From: Chlamydomonas reinhardtii
Taxonomy: Eukaryota > Chlorophyta > Chlorophyceae > Chlamydomonadales > Chlamydomonadaceae
Direction of reading: 5' to 3'
NCBI RefSeq assembly: GCF_000002595.2
Contig: NC_057010.1
Coordinates: 1,568,190-1,632,189 of the forward strand
DNA: 64,000 nt
The notes below the pieces were generated by a model. The model was not told where the DNA came from and ran no database searches. It saw only the letters and a program-made list of their open reading frames with translations. Below, in pieces: positions 1 through 11,033 of the stretch. Within the stretch, counting starts at the first letter, position 1, and the number at the start of each line of letters is the position of its first letter. A program made the translations under genes and the position numbers.

Positions 1-312
1 AGGATGCCATGGAACGAGATCCGAGGGCGTTGCTAACCGCATGCATGAATGCATGTCGGGCATATACGTTGCCGGTGTAACGGGTGTACCCCCAACGCTT
101 TTACACCATCGGCGTGCATCCCTGTCGGCGTGCAGACATTGCATTGACCAGGGGTGGTGGCACAAGTTAAAACATTGGGAACAGGATACAAGCAGGGGAA
201 TCAGGGGACAGGAAGTAAGAACATCAGGCGTTGCAAGGCGGGTGGTTGACCATGGGGGTGGTAGACAGCACCGAATCTCACACACGCTCACACCATGCCC
301 AACATTGTAGAG
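1..312. other. Gene-free left edge
   Basis: I see no supported gene or RNA here. The short open frames lack splice context or family motifs. Confidence 0.4.
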
Positions 313-1020
313 CTTGAGGGGAGCATAACGTACACACTTTTAGTTATGTCAGGGGTGATCTGGTGCGGAAGTTCTGGACCAGTGGGCTGCCAAAGGTGGG
401 GGGGGCTGCCATGGGGGTCTGCCGTCGTCCCAGGGAGTCCACCATGGTCCATGGCGCCAGGTTGCGGGAGCCTATCCTTGCGGATTTTGGGAAGCGCCAC
501 ACAAGCAGAGCTAGGGGCCAAACGCCCAAACGCAGCACCACAAGGCTCAACTGTACACGTTACGCCGTATTGCCGTAATAAGCATAAACAAAGCGGGGGA
601 GGGCCAATCAGCCCAATCTGCGCGTCCTGGCGTGGACATATCAGCACGTGTCCCCACGATCGACATTTACACACTAGAACTGTGGGGCTCTCAAGCGCTG
701 CTGCGCATAGTTTCATGTTGACTGCCGATGCACGTTTTCCACACATAACATGGCAGAGAATTCGACGGGGGGTGAGCTGGGTCGAGGGGATTTCCGTGGA
801 TGGAATCCCTCGTGTGACCAAGTCTCACAACAGGACCGCCGATGGCACAGCGTGATAGCGATCGTCAAGAGGAGTAGATTGGCGCCACTTTGGTATCAAA
901 TGGAGGGGATTCAGCACCTAAACAACAACGTTTAGTCCGGTGGGGGTCCGGACGGTCGGTCGTCCCCTCTTGGGGGCAATATGGTCTGGCACTTTGTTTC
1001 CTATACGGTATCGATGGTAC
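313..1020 (+). repeat. Dispersed repeat, copy A
   Basis: This stretch matches the reverse complement of about 7600-8256 along nearly its whole length, with many substitutions and small gaps. Shared landmarks in order are TAGTTATGTCAGG, GAAGTTCTGG, CTAGGGGCCAAACGC, TCCTGGCGTGGACAT, GCCGATGGCACAGCGTGATA, GGCGCCACTTTGG and TCTGGCACTTTGTTTCCTA. No clear terminal inverted repeats, target duplication or protein was found, so it is either a non-autonomous mobile element or an old inverted segmental copy. Edges are approximate. Confidence 0.7.
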
Positions 1021-1444
1021 CCTCGCCCCCTCTGCAGTGACATCCAAGTTCTCCTCCTCTCCCGAAAGACTCGCGCATGAAATGCGTATCAATGTCTCCT
1101 CGTACAGCATGCAGAAGTCAGGTCAGCGGCAGCAATTGAAGAACGATCATGCATGTTATGCAGTGGAGGAACTTCCGGATGCCATATCATCATGGCCGGG
1201 GTACGGCGGCTCTGCCACACAGGGTCCACCAATGCCATTCGCCAAGGTGATACCACAAAACTTCACCCGCTGGCGCACGAGACGCAACGAACCAAGCACA
1301 CGTCCACAAAGCGGCCACTCCGCCGGTGTCTCCCCGCCTCAAGTTGCGGGGGCCTCGTGGGTTCCCGTGCCAACCCAGCTTCACAACAGCGCCATTACTG
1401 CGCTCATGTTCGAATCTTTGGGACTTCGGCCCACGCCTCTTCAC
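1021..1444. other. 3' flank of D-lactate dehydrogenase
   Basis: This lies between repeat copy A and the minus-strand stop codon of the dehydrogenase, so it probably holds its 3' UTR. I found no convincing extra gene. Confidence 0.4.
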
Positions 1445-4400
1445 TTAGGTCTTGCCGGCGGGGGCCGGCTGCGCCTTAACCTCGTTGCCCAGCGGCCGAT
1501 CCAAAACGTAGTCGGCGATGTTCTGAATGGTGGTGGTGCAGATGTTGTTCAGCGCCTCCTCCGTCAGAAAGGCCGTGTGCGGCGTCACCAGCACCTGCGG
1601 GAGTTCGGGGGCGCAACAGTGCGTGAGCACGTCAGACATGGGATGGTCGGCACGACGAACCTGCTGACTGCGTTGGGGCACAAGAGGGGCAATCGCGTGC
1701 ACACACAGCGCCACCTGACCAGCCGCAGCTCCTGGGTTACAGCACACACATTGCGCACTGCTGTTCCCCAGGCTACCTAGCTCAACCCCCGCCAGCAGTC
1801 GCCACATCACAACATTGCGCACTCAGCATGCAGCGCCCGGCACCAGGTCACAGCCCGCACCACGCAGCCCACGCCACGCCACATGGCGTGTGATACACGC
1901 ACCTGAGGGTAGCTGAGCAGCGTGCGGAATTGGCGGTCCCACTTCTGCATGCGCACGGAGGGGTCGAACTTTGTGTGGTCCACAAAGAACAGCCCGCCCT
2001 CATTCTCATACACGTCCTGTGTAAATCCAGGGAATAGAGGCGAGTGCAGAGGGGCAAAGGGGTTAAACCACGAGCAGGCAGGGCGCCAGCAGAGCACGAG
2101 TTGACAAAGCCGTCGTGGATGGGATTGGGCCTGTCACAGAGAGGCCGGCATCCACACCTGTATGCACCCTGATCCCATAAAGCAGCTAGCCGTGTATGCT
2201 GTGTGTATGTCTGTGCGCCGGAATCTGGCTCGGGCGCCAGCGCTATGTAGGGCCCAAGGGGCAAGGGCCAACCTCTCACCCATGCTCCGACCCCCGCACG
2301 CACGCCCCGCATGCCTACCAGGCCCAGGGCGCCTATCTGGCCGCTCTCCAGCGCATCGAACAGCGCGGCGCTGTCAATGAGGCCGCCGCGGCTGACGTTG
2401 ATGAGCATCACGCCCTTCTTCATCTTCTGAATGCTGTTAGCAACAATGGGAGTAGCAGCAGCGCGCGACAGCATGGCTGGTTAGGGCACGCTGCCGCCGA
2501 CCCGAATCCTAGTTCAACCACCGCATTACCACATTGGAGACCCCCCCCACGGCTGCCTGGCCTGCCCGCACCTCTCCTTGTTGATGAGTTGGCGGGTGCT
2601 GGGCAGCAGCGGGCAGTGCAGCGTGACGATGTCCGACATGGCCAGCAGCTCATCCAGGCTTACGTAAGGGATGCCCATAGCCTCAACCTGTTGGGTCCGT
2701 CGGTGTCGGGCCCACCCGGGCATGGGTGTTAAGGGTAGGCGGCGGCCGTGCGAGCCGCGCGTACTCGTCACCTCGTACCAAAGTCTAGTATATCCTCCTG
2801 TGACAGGTCAAGGAGATCCTTGGGTTCCGTCTCACACTCTCACCGCGGGGTTGGGTTTGATGTCATAGGCAAACACCTTGCACCCAATGCCCTGCGTATT
2901 GAAGCAAACGGTGATGCCCAGGTTTGATGACACTTACACGTGTTCGGATGCACATGCAGTACAGCAGTGTAAGGCTGCTAGCCTCCGAGACCAGCGCTGC
3001 GTGCAAAGCGCTGCGCGGTGATTGCAACTCTGCTGCAGTAGCCGCAGCTGTCGCCCTTCCCCTTGGACCGCCCCGCCCCCACGACACCACGGGTGCGCAC
3101 CTTGAGGATGCGCGCCGCCTGCTGGCCGATGGCCCCAGTGCCCACCACGCCCACCACCTTGTGCCGCATCTCCACGCCCACTAACCCGCTCAGCGAGTAG
3201 TTGCCCATGCGCACGCGGATGTATGCATCCGTAAGGTGCCTGGAGGCAAGAGGTGCAGCGGGTTAAGACGGTAGCAGCTAAGCAGCATGTCAGGGCCGGC
3301 TGGTCTTGCCCAGGCGCACCCCGTGCCCCCGACACACAGGCAGCTGCTTCCTTCTCTCGACGTCCAACCCTCCATACATCCCCCAAACCCGCATCGCACA
3401 ATGCCGCGGCCCCAGCATGCACACCTGTTGAGCGCGAAGATGAGCGCCACTGCGTGCTCCGCCACCGATTCGGGCGAGTAGGTGGGCACACGCACCACCC
3501 GGACGCCGTGCTCCGCGCAGGCGTGGAGGTCAACGCGGTCTGTGCGGCAGGCGGCACGGTGAAAAACATGGCGACGGTCAGGATAGGGTGCCGGTGCAGC
3601 GGCGTCGTGGGGGACGAACTTGTATGCTGCTACACGGCCCGTAAGCACCACCCAAGCGTGCAAGCTGCGCACGACTTCTTTGCTGCTCCGCGTCACCGCG
3701 TGCCTACGTCGTGTACGGCATGCGGGAGGGCGCTTACCAAAGCCGGCGCAACGCAGGGCAATCAGCTTCACACCCGCCTTGGCTAACTCCTTGATCACCT
3801 GCGACCAGGAGGCCCATGCACACCAGGGTCAGCCCGTCACTCGTCAGCTACTCATGCAGCGCCAACGCGCTCTCCCACGCAGACGACTCCTTTGCCCACA
3901 ACCGCGGCGCCTTCCCTGCTGCACCCCATGACGAGTGGCTTCCATCAGCATCCACGAGTGGCTTCCACCAGCCGTCGGCTGTAGGTGCGCAGCCACCCAG
4001 CCAGCCAGCCGCAGTAGCAGCTGCCCGACATACTACCAGCTGCTGCCCACGCGGCCGCCCTTCACGTAACAACAGTAATACGACCCCCAAGCCTGCACTG
4101 CAGGTACTCCTACAGTCCAGAGGCCTCCACGTCTTCCCCATGCTTAAAGGCTTCCCCACGTGTATGCTGTCCTCTCACCGACGCATCAGCGCGGTCATTC
4201 ACGAACAGCACTGCCACGTCATAGCCCCGAGCCAGCTGGGCTGTGTCCTTGTCCAGCGGAGGCTGCATGTGTGAGGGGGACGTGTGAGGGACGGTTGAGG
4301 GCGAAGGAAAGGCAAGAGAGTACGGAGCTAATTAGCAACCAGGACGGCGCGAGCGAGATTTGCAGCCGCGTGACCGGAGGGGAGGAGCCGGGAGTGGTCG

Positions 4401-5348
4401 GGGCACTGCAGGGGTGCTGGCCAGTGGCTGTGGGTGCTGAAGTCGAACGGCCTTGCGCAGGCGGTGCCGTCACGTGCGTCCATCATCATGAATGGTCCGT
4501 GTGCCCGTCTTCCTCTGACATCGGGATCTATAGCGTAGGTAGCCATGCACAACAACCACACAAAAATCCCACCTCCACAAAGTAGGTGTCGGTGAAAACT
4601 TTCTGCATAGGCCCTGCCAGGAAGTCCTGTGTGTGGGGAAATGGAGGCACGCTGCATCGTAAGAAAGCGGTGTACTGGGAGCAGGCAGCTCACGGAGCTG
4701 ACACAATTAAGATGTTTTAGGCCATTGATTGGCGACTTATGTGTAGCTTCAAGCGCGGCACACAAGAATCGGGTACGCGCAAGGGGGGGGGCGAAGCTGC
4801 TCCAAACGCCTGGGGGTCGACGAGTGCAGTTGATGTCTGTGGCCGTGCGGCGGTTGGGTGCCACAGGCGTGTAGGCAGCTCCCGAGCTGCTACGGTGGGC
4901 CCCCTGGCACGCCAAACAATTGATCCCTGTTGCCTGCCATTTATGGGCCGACGCAACCTCAGCTGAGTGGGAGTTGGCCGCGAACGTTACGTTCCGCCCG
5001 CCCACCAGTCCCACACCCGCATCCATGCGCAAGTGTGTTTTGATACGGTTCAGCGCGCTCCCGCCTGTTTGCCCGCACCTTAACGTATTGAGTCGTTGAG
5101 TAACAGATGCACCTGGTAGTCGCGACCTTCGCGGCCTCCTGCGGGGTCAGCTCGACCCTCCCGGTATCCTCAACCGTGCTCACAGGGCTCCCGCCACCGG
5201 GGCCGACATTTAAAGCAGCTACGCGGTAGGCCCGGTGTTGCACGAGACCGCGGCCGCGAGCGATAATGCCTGGTTTTGCCACAACATTCCTCTGATTGGC
5301 CTTGCTGGCCGTGAGACAGTGGCTCTGGGTGGATGATAATAGCATCAT
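1445..5348 (-). CDS. D-lactate dehydrogenase (NAD-dependent D-2-hydroxyacid dehydrogenase)
   Basis: Predicted to interconvert pyruvate and D-lactate with NADH; in green algae this serves dark or anoxic fermentation. Eleven exons join in phase: 5348-5079, 4626-4573, 4262-4179, 3798-3738, 3539-3425, 3239-3101, 2891-2844, 2687-2572, 2433-2319, 2016-1903 and 1594-1445, giving about 421 residues. The Rossmann motif VGVVGTGAIG and the family triad are visible: Arg in INVSRGG, Glu in DVYENE and His in VTPHTAF. VPTYSPESVAEHAVALIFAL is the usual substrate-side helix. The first ~50 residues are rich in Ser, Arg and Ala and lack homology, consistent with an organelle transit peptide. The start is the second of two reasonable ATGs (the other is at 5420). 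It is divergent from the AP-2 sigma gene, with 256 bp between the starts. Confidence 0.93.
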
Positions 5349-5604
5349 GGCGTAATATAAAACCCAAAGGAATGGTGGGGACACCAATTCAGCACCCCGG
5401 CCTTTAGAGTGTCGAGGCATGGAATGCGCCCATGCAAGTCAACGTTTGTTTGTGTGTAGATGTATTGCGCTGAGTTTCTTGTCACTGTAACAACTCTTTG
5501 GAAGACTTTCTGGACAGGACGCCTGAACTCGCTGAAGGAAACACGGCCCTGCAGCTGCGAGTAGCGAGCCGAGGCAAAACTCTCTTGACCTAAACCTAGT
5601 AGGC
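5349..5604. promoter_or_regulatory. Shared 5' region, D-lactate dehydrogenase / AP-2 sigma
   Basis: There are 256 bp between two divergent start codons, so promoters and both 5' UTRs must fit here unless the upstream ATG at 5420 is used. An AT-rich TATAT element lies immediately next to the dehydrogenase ATG at about 5352-5360, which is too close to act as a normal TATA box for that start. No other element was recognised. Confidence 0.5.
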
Positions 5605-7068
5605 ATGATTCGCTTCATTCTTCTACAGAATAGGGCAGGGCGGACACGGCTTTCAAAATACTATGTGCCAATCGAGGAGAAGGAGCGACGGAAGCTGGAG
5701 TATGAGATTCACCGGCTTGTGGTGAACCGTGACCCCAAGCACACAAACTTTCTGGAGGCAGGTCAAGCAAGAGAGCCCCGGCCAGGGCTCTCCGAATCAT
5801 GTCTCCGCAGCTCCTCGAGCTAACCGCCCTCACTGCTCTCAACGCAGTTCCGCAACTACAAGGTCGTGTATCGGCGATACGCGGGCCTGTTTTTCTCCAT
5901 GTGCATTGACCAGTCGGACAATGAGCTGACCTGCCTTGAGGCGATCCACCTGTTCGTGGAGATCCTGGACCACTACTTCAGCAACGTGTGCGAGCTGGAC
6001 CTGGTGTTCAACTTCCACAAGGTGGGGGCGCGCGGGGCAGAGCGGGGGGGCGGCGCAGGAAGGCAGGGCGTGGCAGTGCGTGTCAGTGTTGTGGGCGCGG
6101 GGCATGGCGACCACATGCGCGTGTGCCGCTGCGCTGCAGAGAACAGTGCGCTGCAGCCGCGCATGGGGCATGCCGGGCAAGTGCCCATGGGTTGAATACA
6201 TAGCAATGTATGCGAATGGCAGGATTGGAAGGATTGGAGGATAATGCTGGGGAGTGGGGACGGCACTTCCATCGTACTCGTCGCACGGGGCGGTGTGTTG
6301 TTGTTAGCTGTGTGTGGTCCCCGTGGGCGCCGTTGGGTACAACTAATGCCGCCCCGACCATGCAACTGCGGTATAGAACGCACGCGTGTATTGCTGGTGC
6401 GCGCGTCATCAGGAGCCACTTGTTGGCCTATTAGTGCAGCCATCCACCGGAAAGCCATGGCCATTGCGCCTGGCGGTATCAGCACTGAGCAGATGGTGTG
6501 CGCATTCAGCCACACCGGTGCTGATGACGCAGTGTGATCGGCTAACTAGAGCATTGGGATACGCTACAGCCTTCCGCCCTTTTAGTGACCGCGCACACCT
6601 CTGCCTCGCAGGTTTACCTCATCCTGGACGAGTTCATCTGCGGCGGGGAAATCCAGGAGACGGCCAAGAAGGTGGGCCAGGAGTCAAAGCGCAAGGCAGG
6701 GGGGCAGGTCCATTGCGTGTGCGGGAGGGGCACGCCCCCCGAAAGGGCGCATCTAGCAAGCAACTATGGGAACATAATAATGGACTGGTAGAGGGACACT
6801 ACTCTGGGGTAGCTGGTTGCAACTGCAGATCCGCACGCGCGGAATAAGCCACACACAAAACATGTACTTGGGCAATTGCATGAGCCTGTATTCGTGGGGC
6901 GTGGGCAAATTGTGTACTTGTTGCTTACCGGACGGAGACTTGCCAAACGTGCAGCCGCGGATATCATTCCAGCACACCCTGTCCGTGCTGCCTTCCTTCT
7001 GCGATTGCTGCTTATTTCTACAGGTGATCCTTGAACGGCTTGCAGAGCTGGACAAGATTGACACGTGA
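5605..7068 (+). CDS. AP2S1: AP-2 complex subunit sigma (clathrin adaptor small chain)
   Basis: Small core subunit of the AP-2 adaptor, which acts at the plasma membrane in clathrin-mediated endocytosis. Four exons, 5605-5757, 5848-6021, 6612-6671 and 7024-7068, give 143 residues, the normal family length. The protein begins [20 protein letters not shown] and contains [32 protein letters not shown] and [17 protein letters not shown], all hallmarks of sigma-2. The start is fixed by the universally conserved N terminus. Intron 1 appears to begin GC (GAG|GCAGGT) rather than GT, because only that junction keeps the NFLE-FRNYK frame. A TGTAA at 7588-7592 is a candidate polyadenylation signal. Sigma-1 of AP-1 is the alternative, but the FRNYK-YRRYAGL region fits sigma-2 better. 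Confidence 0.95.
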
Positions 7069-7599
7069 GCAGAGCAGGCGTTGAAGGATGTGAGAGACGC
7101 ACACGGAGGAGCAGGCGGCACGCAAGGAGGCAGGGGAGTATGAAAGGGATAGGATCGCGTGACGGGGTTGGGGATGGGGGCAAATGTGGCATGCGGAGGT
7201 AAAGGATAGCACGTGCAACTGGCACGTTCCAGCAGCGAAGGGTGTCTCTCCATACGCGTGTGCAACGGATTCGAGTTGATACTGAGAAATGTGGGTGATT
7301 ACAAGGTATTTGCTGGCAAGATAACACAGCACAGTATGTGGTACGCCGCAGCAGTGAGGCGCATTGTGGCTAGGGGATTTCCTCTGTTTGGTTGATTGGC
7401 TGTGTTTGTGCTTGGCAGCGGGACGTGGCTGGACGCATGGCGGGCCGTGCCTGTACGAACCGACCCCGGCAATGTCCGGGAGATGACTCAGACGCTTGCG
7501 GCCTCAGACTGGAGACGTGGCGTGGGCTCAGCCCACTTTTCCCCTTCTTGCGAGGGAAAACCACCTTAATTAAGGCGTTACGTCGGATGTAATACTACC
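7069..7599. other. 3' flank of AP-2 sigma
   Basis: Probable 3' UTR and spacer up to repeat copy B. It includes a TGTAA at 7588-7592. No gene seen. Confidence 0.4.
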
Positions 7600-8256
7600 A
7601 TGTCGAGTACCGTGTCCATGCGTTTCCTTGGAGGGGGGGGGGTAGGAAACAAAGTGCCAGACCCCATGCCCGAAATCCCCCGGGACCCCCCTTGAGGGGA
7701 CGACTGATCCCCCCACAGACAAAACCTCGTTGTTTTACGGGTTTAACCCCCTCCAATTATTTCCAAAGTGGCGCCATTCGACTCCTCTTAACGAGCGCTA
7801 TCACGCTGTGCCATCGGCAGCCCTAGTCTGAGATTGCATCGAAGGCTTCGGTCTCTGCGAAAATTCCTCGACCCAGCCCACCCCGCGCTCAACTCCCTGC
7901 CGCGTGACGAATGGACAGTGAGCATCGACAGCCTTGTTAGACATGAAATGCATGCACACCAGCCTTGAGAGCCCAGCCGTGGCAGTGCGCATGTGTCGAA
8001 CGTGGGGACATTTGCCAACATGTCCACGCCAGGACGAGTAACTTGGCCCTCCCACGCTATGTTTGTGCTTATTAAGGCAGAGCGTGCATATTTGAGCCAA
8101 GTACTGCTGCGTTTGGCCCCTAGTTCTGCTTGTGGGGCGCTTCCCGAAATCCGCCAGGGACCCCCAGGGACGACGACCAACACCCTAACTTCGGCGGGCC
8201 AGAACTTCCTCACCAGACCGCTCCTGACATAACTACAAGTGCGTAAATTATGCTCT
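7600..8256 (-). repeat. Dispersed repeat, copy B (inverted relative to copy A)
   Basis: The reverse complement of this stretch aligns with 313-1020. It lies between the 3' ends of the AP-2 sigma gene and the convergent small hydrophilic gene. It has no coding capacity that survives in both copies. Boundaries are approximate. Confidence 0.7.
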
Positions 8257-8828
8257 CCTAACGATCTATGATTTTGAGTATGGGGTAAGATTCTGAGCAT
8301 TCTACCCCACCCTGGTAGGACTGGCCAAAGGCTCATGAGCCCTGTCGACGGCTGTAGCCTGGAGGAGTGTGCGCTACGCCATGTTGGGCATACATGAACG
8401 CGAGCAACGGTGCCAACTTGCCTTTATTACGGCGTCCAACGCTGTCCCAGCGCGTACCGGAAACAATATCGTAGCTCCACGCCACCTAGCAGCCACACAC
8501 GCACACACGCATTCCCAAGCTAAAACCCCTCAGTGCGGGGACCCCACGCGGCCGCGCCAATCTTTCAACGTCAAGCAATGCCGTAGTCAACGCCATGTTG
8601 TCTTGGGAGTCCAGGGGGAAGTCGACTTGCCAAGCCGTCAATGTGAACACGCGTCCGCACAACAATAATGCCGGCCCTTCACCACCAGCTTCACCACGGT
8701 CCATACTCATTGCCTCATGCCATGGCGGCGCCTTCAAGGTGCGTCGTCAGCCTGGTCGCCCGCAGTCAGAGAGCATCCTTGCGCACCACACGCAGTGGCA
8801 TCGGGCTATGCGGTTGCCTCCAGTCCGC
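8257..8828. other. 3' flank of the 67-residue hydrophilic gene
   Basis: Probable 3' UTR of the minus-strand gene ending at 8829, followed by spacer. An 83-codon open frame on the minus strand (8737-8486) has no recognisable motif and is not called. Confidence 0.35.
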
Positions 8829-9732
8829 TTACTCGTTGTTCTCACCGAACTGCGCGGGTCGGCATCAGCAGGTGCGGAAGGTTAGCAGGGACCGTGGCAT
8901 AGAACGTGCAAATGAGCCGAGTCGGCTATTCTTCAGGGCCAAGACATGAAGACTGCCGCCACTGCAGGGCGTATGGTACGTCGTAAGAGCTACGAGCATG
9001 GAAGATGAGAAGCCGAGTCCCTAGCCTCACCTACCTTGACCTCCGGCGGCGGCGGGGCGCGGTCGGGGTCGGCGGAGTGGCCACCGCGCGCATGGCCGCC
9101 CTTCACCCCGCCCACCTGCGAACAAGTCAGTGCACGTAGGCAACTTGGAATTCAGGAGCACACGTGACATTGACACAGCCGCGGCGCTGTGCGACTGAGC
9201 TCGCCGCATGCCTGGCACTGACCGCCCGGTCTTATGCAGGGTTGGCTGTGGGCACTTGCCCCAATCCCAAGCCGTTGCATTGCGCCTCGTACACCCTTTC
9301 GGGTTGCATATGGCACAACCCTGATGCCATTGGTTGCCTACAGTCCGCATTCCTACCAGTCATCCAGTCCCCGACCCTGCTCTCCAGGCCGGCTCCGCCA
9401 GCCCACGCTGCCTCTGCGCACGCATGGCTGTGGTCGAGTCTCTCCACCCAATTCGGTCCCCCACACGGCGTAGGGGTCTCAATCTGCGCGCTCTTGCCCA
9501 CCTGGATGCGCTCGTGCGCGTCGCACTCCTCGAAGCTCTTGCCAAACTTGTCCTGTATCAGGCAGATGGTGTGCGGGAAAAGCGGTGGCCAGGAGGGTCG
9601 GGTGAAGGCTGTGACGTCACGCCGCCGCGGCGTCAGTCGCACTCCGGCCAGGCACGGATATCGCTCCCATCGCTCCCCCACCTGTGCAATCTTGTTCAGC
9701 TCCTGCATGTTCTCGGGATCCTGGTTCACCAT
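8829..9732 (-). CDS. Small hydrophilic protein (67 aa), weakly like LEA_5/Em stress proteins
   Basis: Four tiny exons, 9732-9682, 9552-9502, 9115-9035 and 8849-8829, have clean GT-AG borders and join in phase 0, giving 67 residues. It begins MVNQDPENMQELNKIAQ and ends KFGENNE. The protein is almost uncharged-hydrophobic free: rich in Glu, Asp, Lys, Gly and Asn, with no membrane segment or signal. The stretch FGKSFEECDAHERIQVGG and the following GGH-ARGGH repeats recall the GKSLEAQEHLAEGRSRGG core of plant LEA_5/Em seed proteins, but the match is weak and is an inference. It shares a 318-bp start-to-start interval with a second small hydrophilic gene on the other strand, suggesting joint regulation. 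Function unknown; a desiccation- or stress-protectant role is a guess. Confidence 0.68.
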
Positions 9733-10050
9733 TTTGACTGGCGGTGTCGGCTGCTGCTGCTTTGCGGGCGCGTGTGGGCTGGCTTACGAGCAGCTTGTTT
9801 GAGTGTGCTGCAAATGTCAGGTTGAAGAATGTAAGTCAGTTTGACGGGGCGAGCGGGCGTCGTGGGCAGTCAAGCGCCCGATTGAGCAGCGCGGCAATGG
9901 CCCAATGGCACCGCGGCGACCCAGGGGTACTTGGTCAGGGGTAACCGAGCAGCAGGGCGCTGGAGCCGAACTTGTTTTCGAACCGCAACAGCACGCAACA
10001 CAAAGCTTACGTGTAGCTCAAAACCGCAATCAGAACCAACTCTCTGCATC
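9733..10050. promoter_or_regulatory. Bidirectional promoter candidate between two small hydrophilic genes
   Basis: This 318-bp interval lies between divergent ATGs at 9732 (minus) and 10051 (plus). Both 5' UTRs and both promoters must lie within it. I did not recognise a TATA box or a known stress element. Confidence 0.55.
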
Positions 10051-11033
10051 ATGTCGGGCGAGGTGATTCGCGACACGCAGGTTGGTGTGCACGCATGGCT
10101 GTGGTTGAGTCTCTCAGGGGCATGGGAACGGCTTGCGAGAACCTGTACTGGGTGCTGCGACACACGCTAGCAGGCATACGCGGGTCAGGCCGACTTGCGC
10201 TGCCCGCGCCCGCTGACCTGCGCTGACCTGGCAGCGCACACGCGCCAGGAAACCCTGCCGGCCCGCGTCTGCACTACCCGGCCCGCGCCTGCACTACCCG
10301 GCCCGCGTCTGCACTACCCGGCCCAGCCTCGTCATGACGAGCCATCTGACCCTACGTGCTGCTGGCTGTGTCCCGCTTGCGCTTTGGGCTTGCTTGCCCC
10401 CCGCAGGTGGGCACTGAGGGCGATGACGTGCCCGACCACCTGAATGAGGGCCGCCAGCCTCAGGAGTACGAGGGAGCCGGCACTCACAGGTGCGCAGTGC
10501 GGCGGCCGCTGTGGGACTGCGCCTGCAGGGTTGGCGGGGGTAGTGCGAGTACGGTATGTGATGAGCTGCATGTGGGGCTCCGCTTGCAGTGAGTGGGCAG
10601 CAGTGAACCTTCAGAACGTGCGGGCGTGCTTGGGTTAGGGACCTAGTTGTCGATAGGATCTCCGGCCCTTGGCGCAAGCATGCCCCACTCGTACGTGCCT
10701 TACCGTGACGGCTTGACCTATCGGCCTGACGCATCTGCAGCTCTATCTCTCTTCTCACCTCCCGGCACGTACCTTTGCATGTGCCTGTACTTAGCCAGCT
10801 CTTATACCGTATCGTACTTGCACCCGCGCTACAGGTTTGAGACCCGCATGAGCGATGAGGAGATCTCCAAGGGCATCAGCCGCGATGCCCGCCGCGCGGC
10901 CGAGTTGATGAAGAAGCAGATGGAGCATGACAAGACCGCCGCCCCCGTGAGCCAGCAGACCAGCGAGCAGGCACAGCAGCAGGTGCCCGTGCGGGCCGCG
11001 GGAGCGGACGTGACGGACCAGCCCAGCAGCTAG
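10051..11033 (+). CDS. Small hydrophilic protein (103 aa), unknown family
   Basis: Three exons, 10051-10080, 10407-10489 and 10835-11033, join in phase to give 103 residues. The start MSGEVIRDTQ is the first ATG after the divergent promoter. Exon 2 encodes GTEGDDVPDHLNEGRQPQEY. Exon 3 carries FETRMSDEEISKGISRDARR, a charged helix (RRAAELMKKQMEHDK) and a Gln/Ala/Ser-rich tail. There is no signal peptide, membrane segment or cysteine cluster. Donor 1 (GTTGGT) is weak. Intron 1 holds three 20-bp tandem units at 10261-10320. I do not recognise a family; composition resembles intrinsically disordered protective proteins, as does its divergent neighbour. A TGTAA lies at 11685-11689, rather far for its polyadenylation signal. 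Confidence 0.65.
10261..10320 (+). repeat. Tandem 20-bp repeat, three units
   Basis: GCCCGCGTCTGCACTACCCG occurs three times head to tail; the middle unit differs at one base. It lies in intron 1 of the 103-residue hydrophilic gene. Confidence 0.9.

Noticed and set aside
890-1780. 296-codon plus-strand open frame
   Set aside because: It runs antisense over the last dehydrogenase exon and repeat A; no motif, and the minus-strand gene explains the openness.
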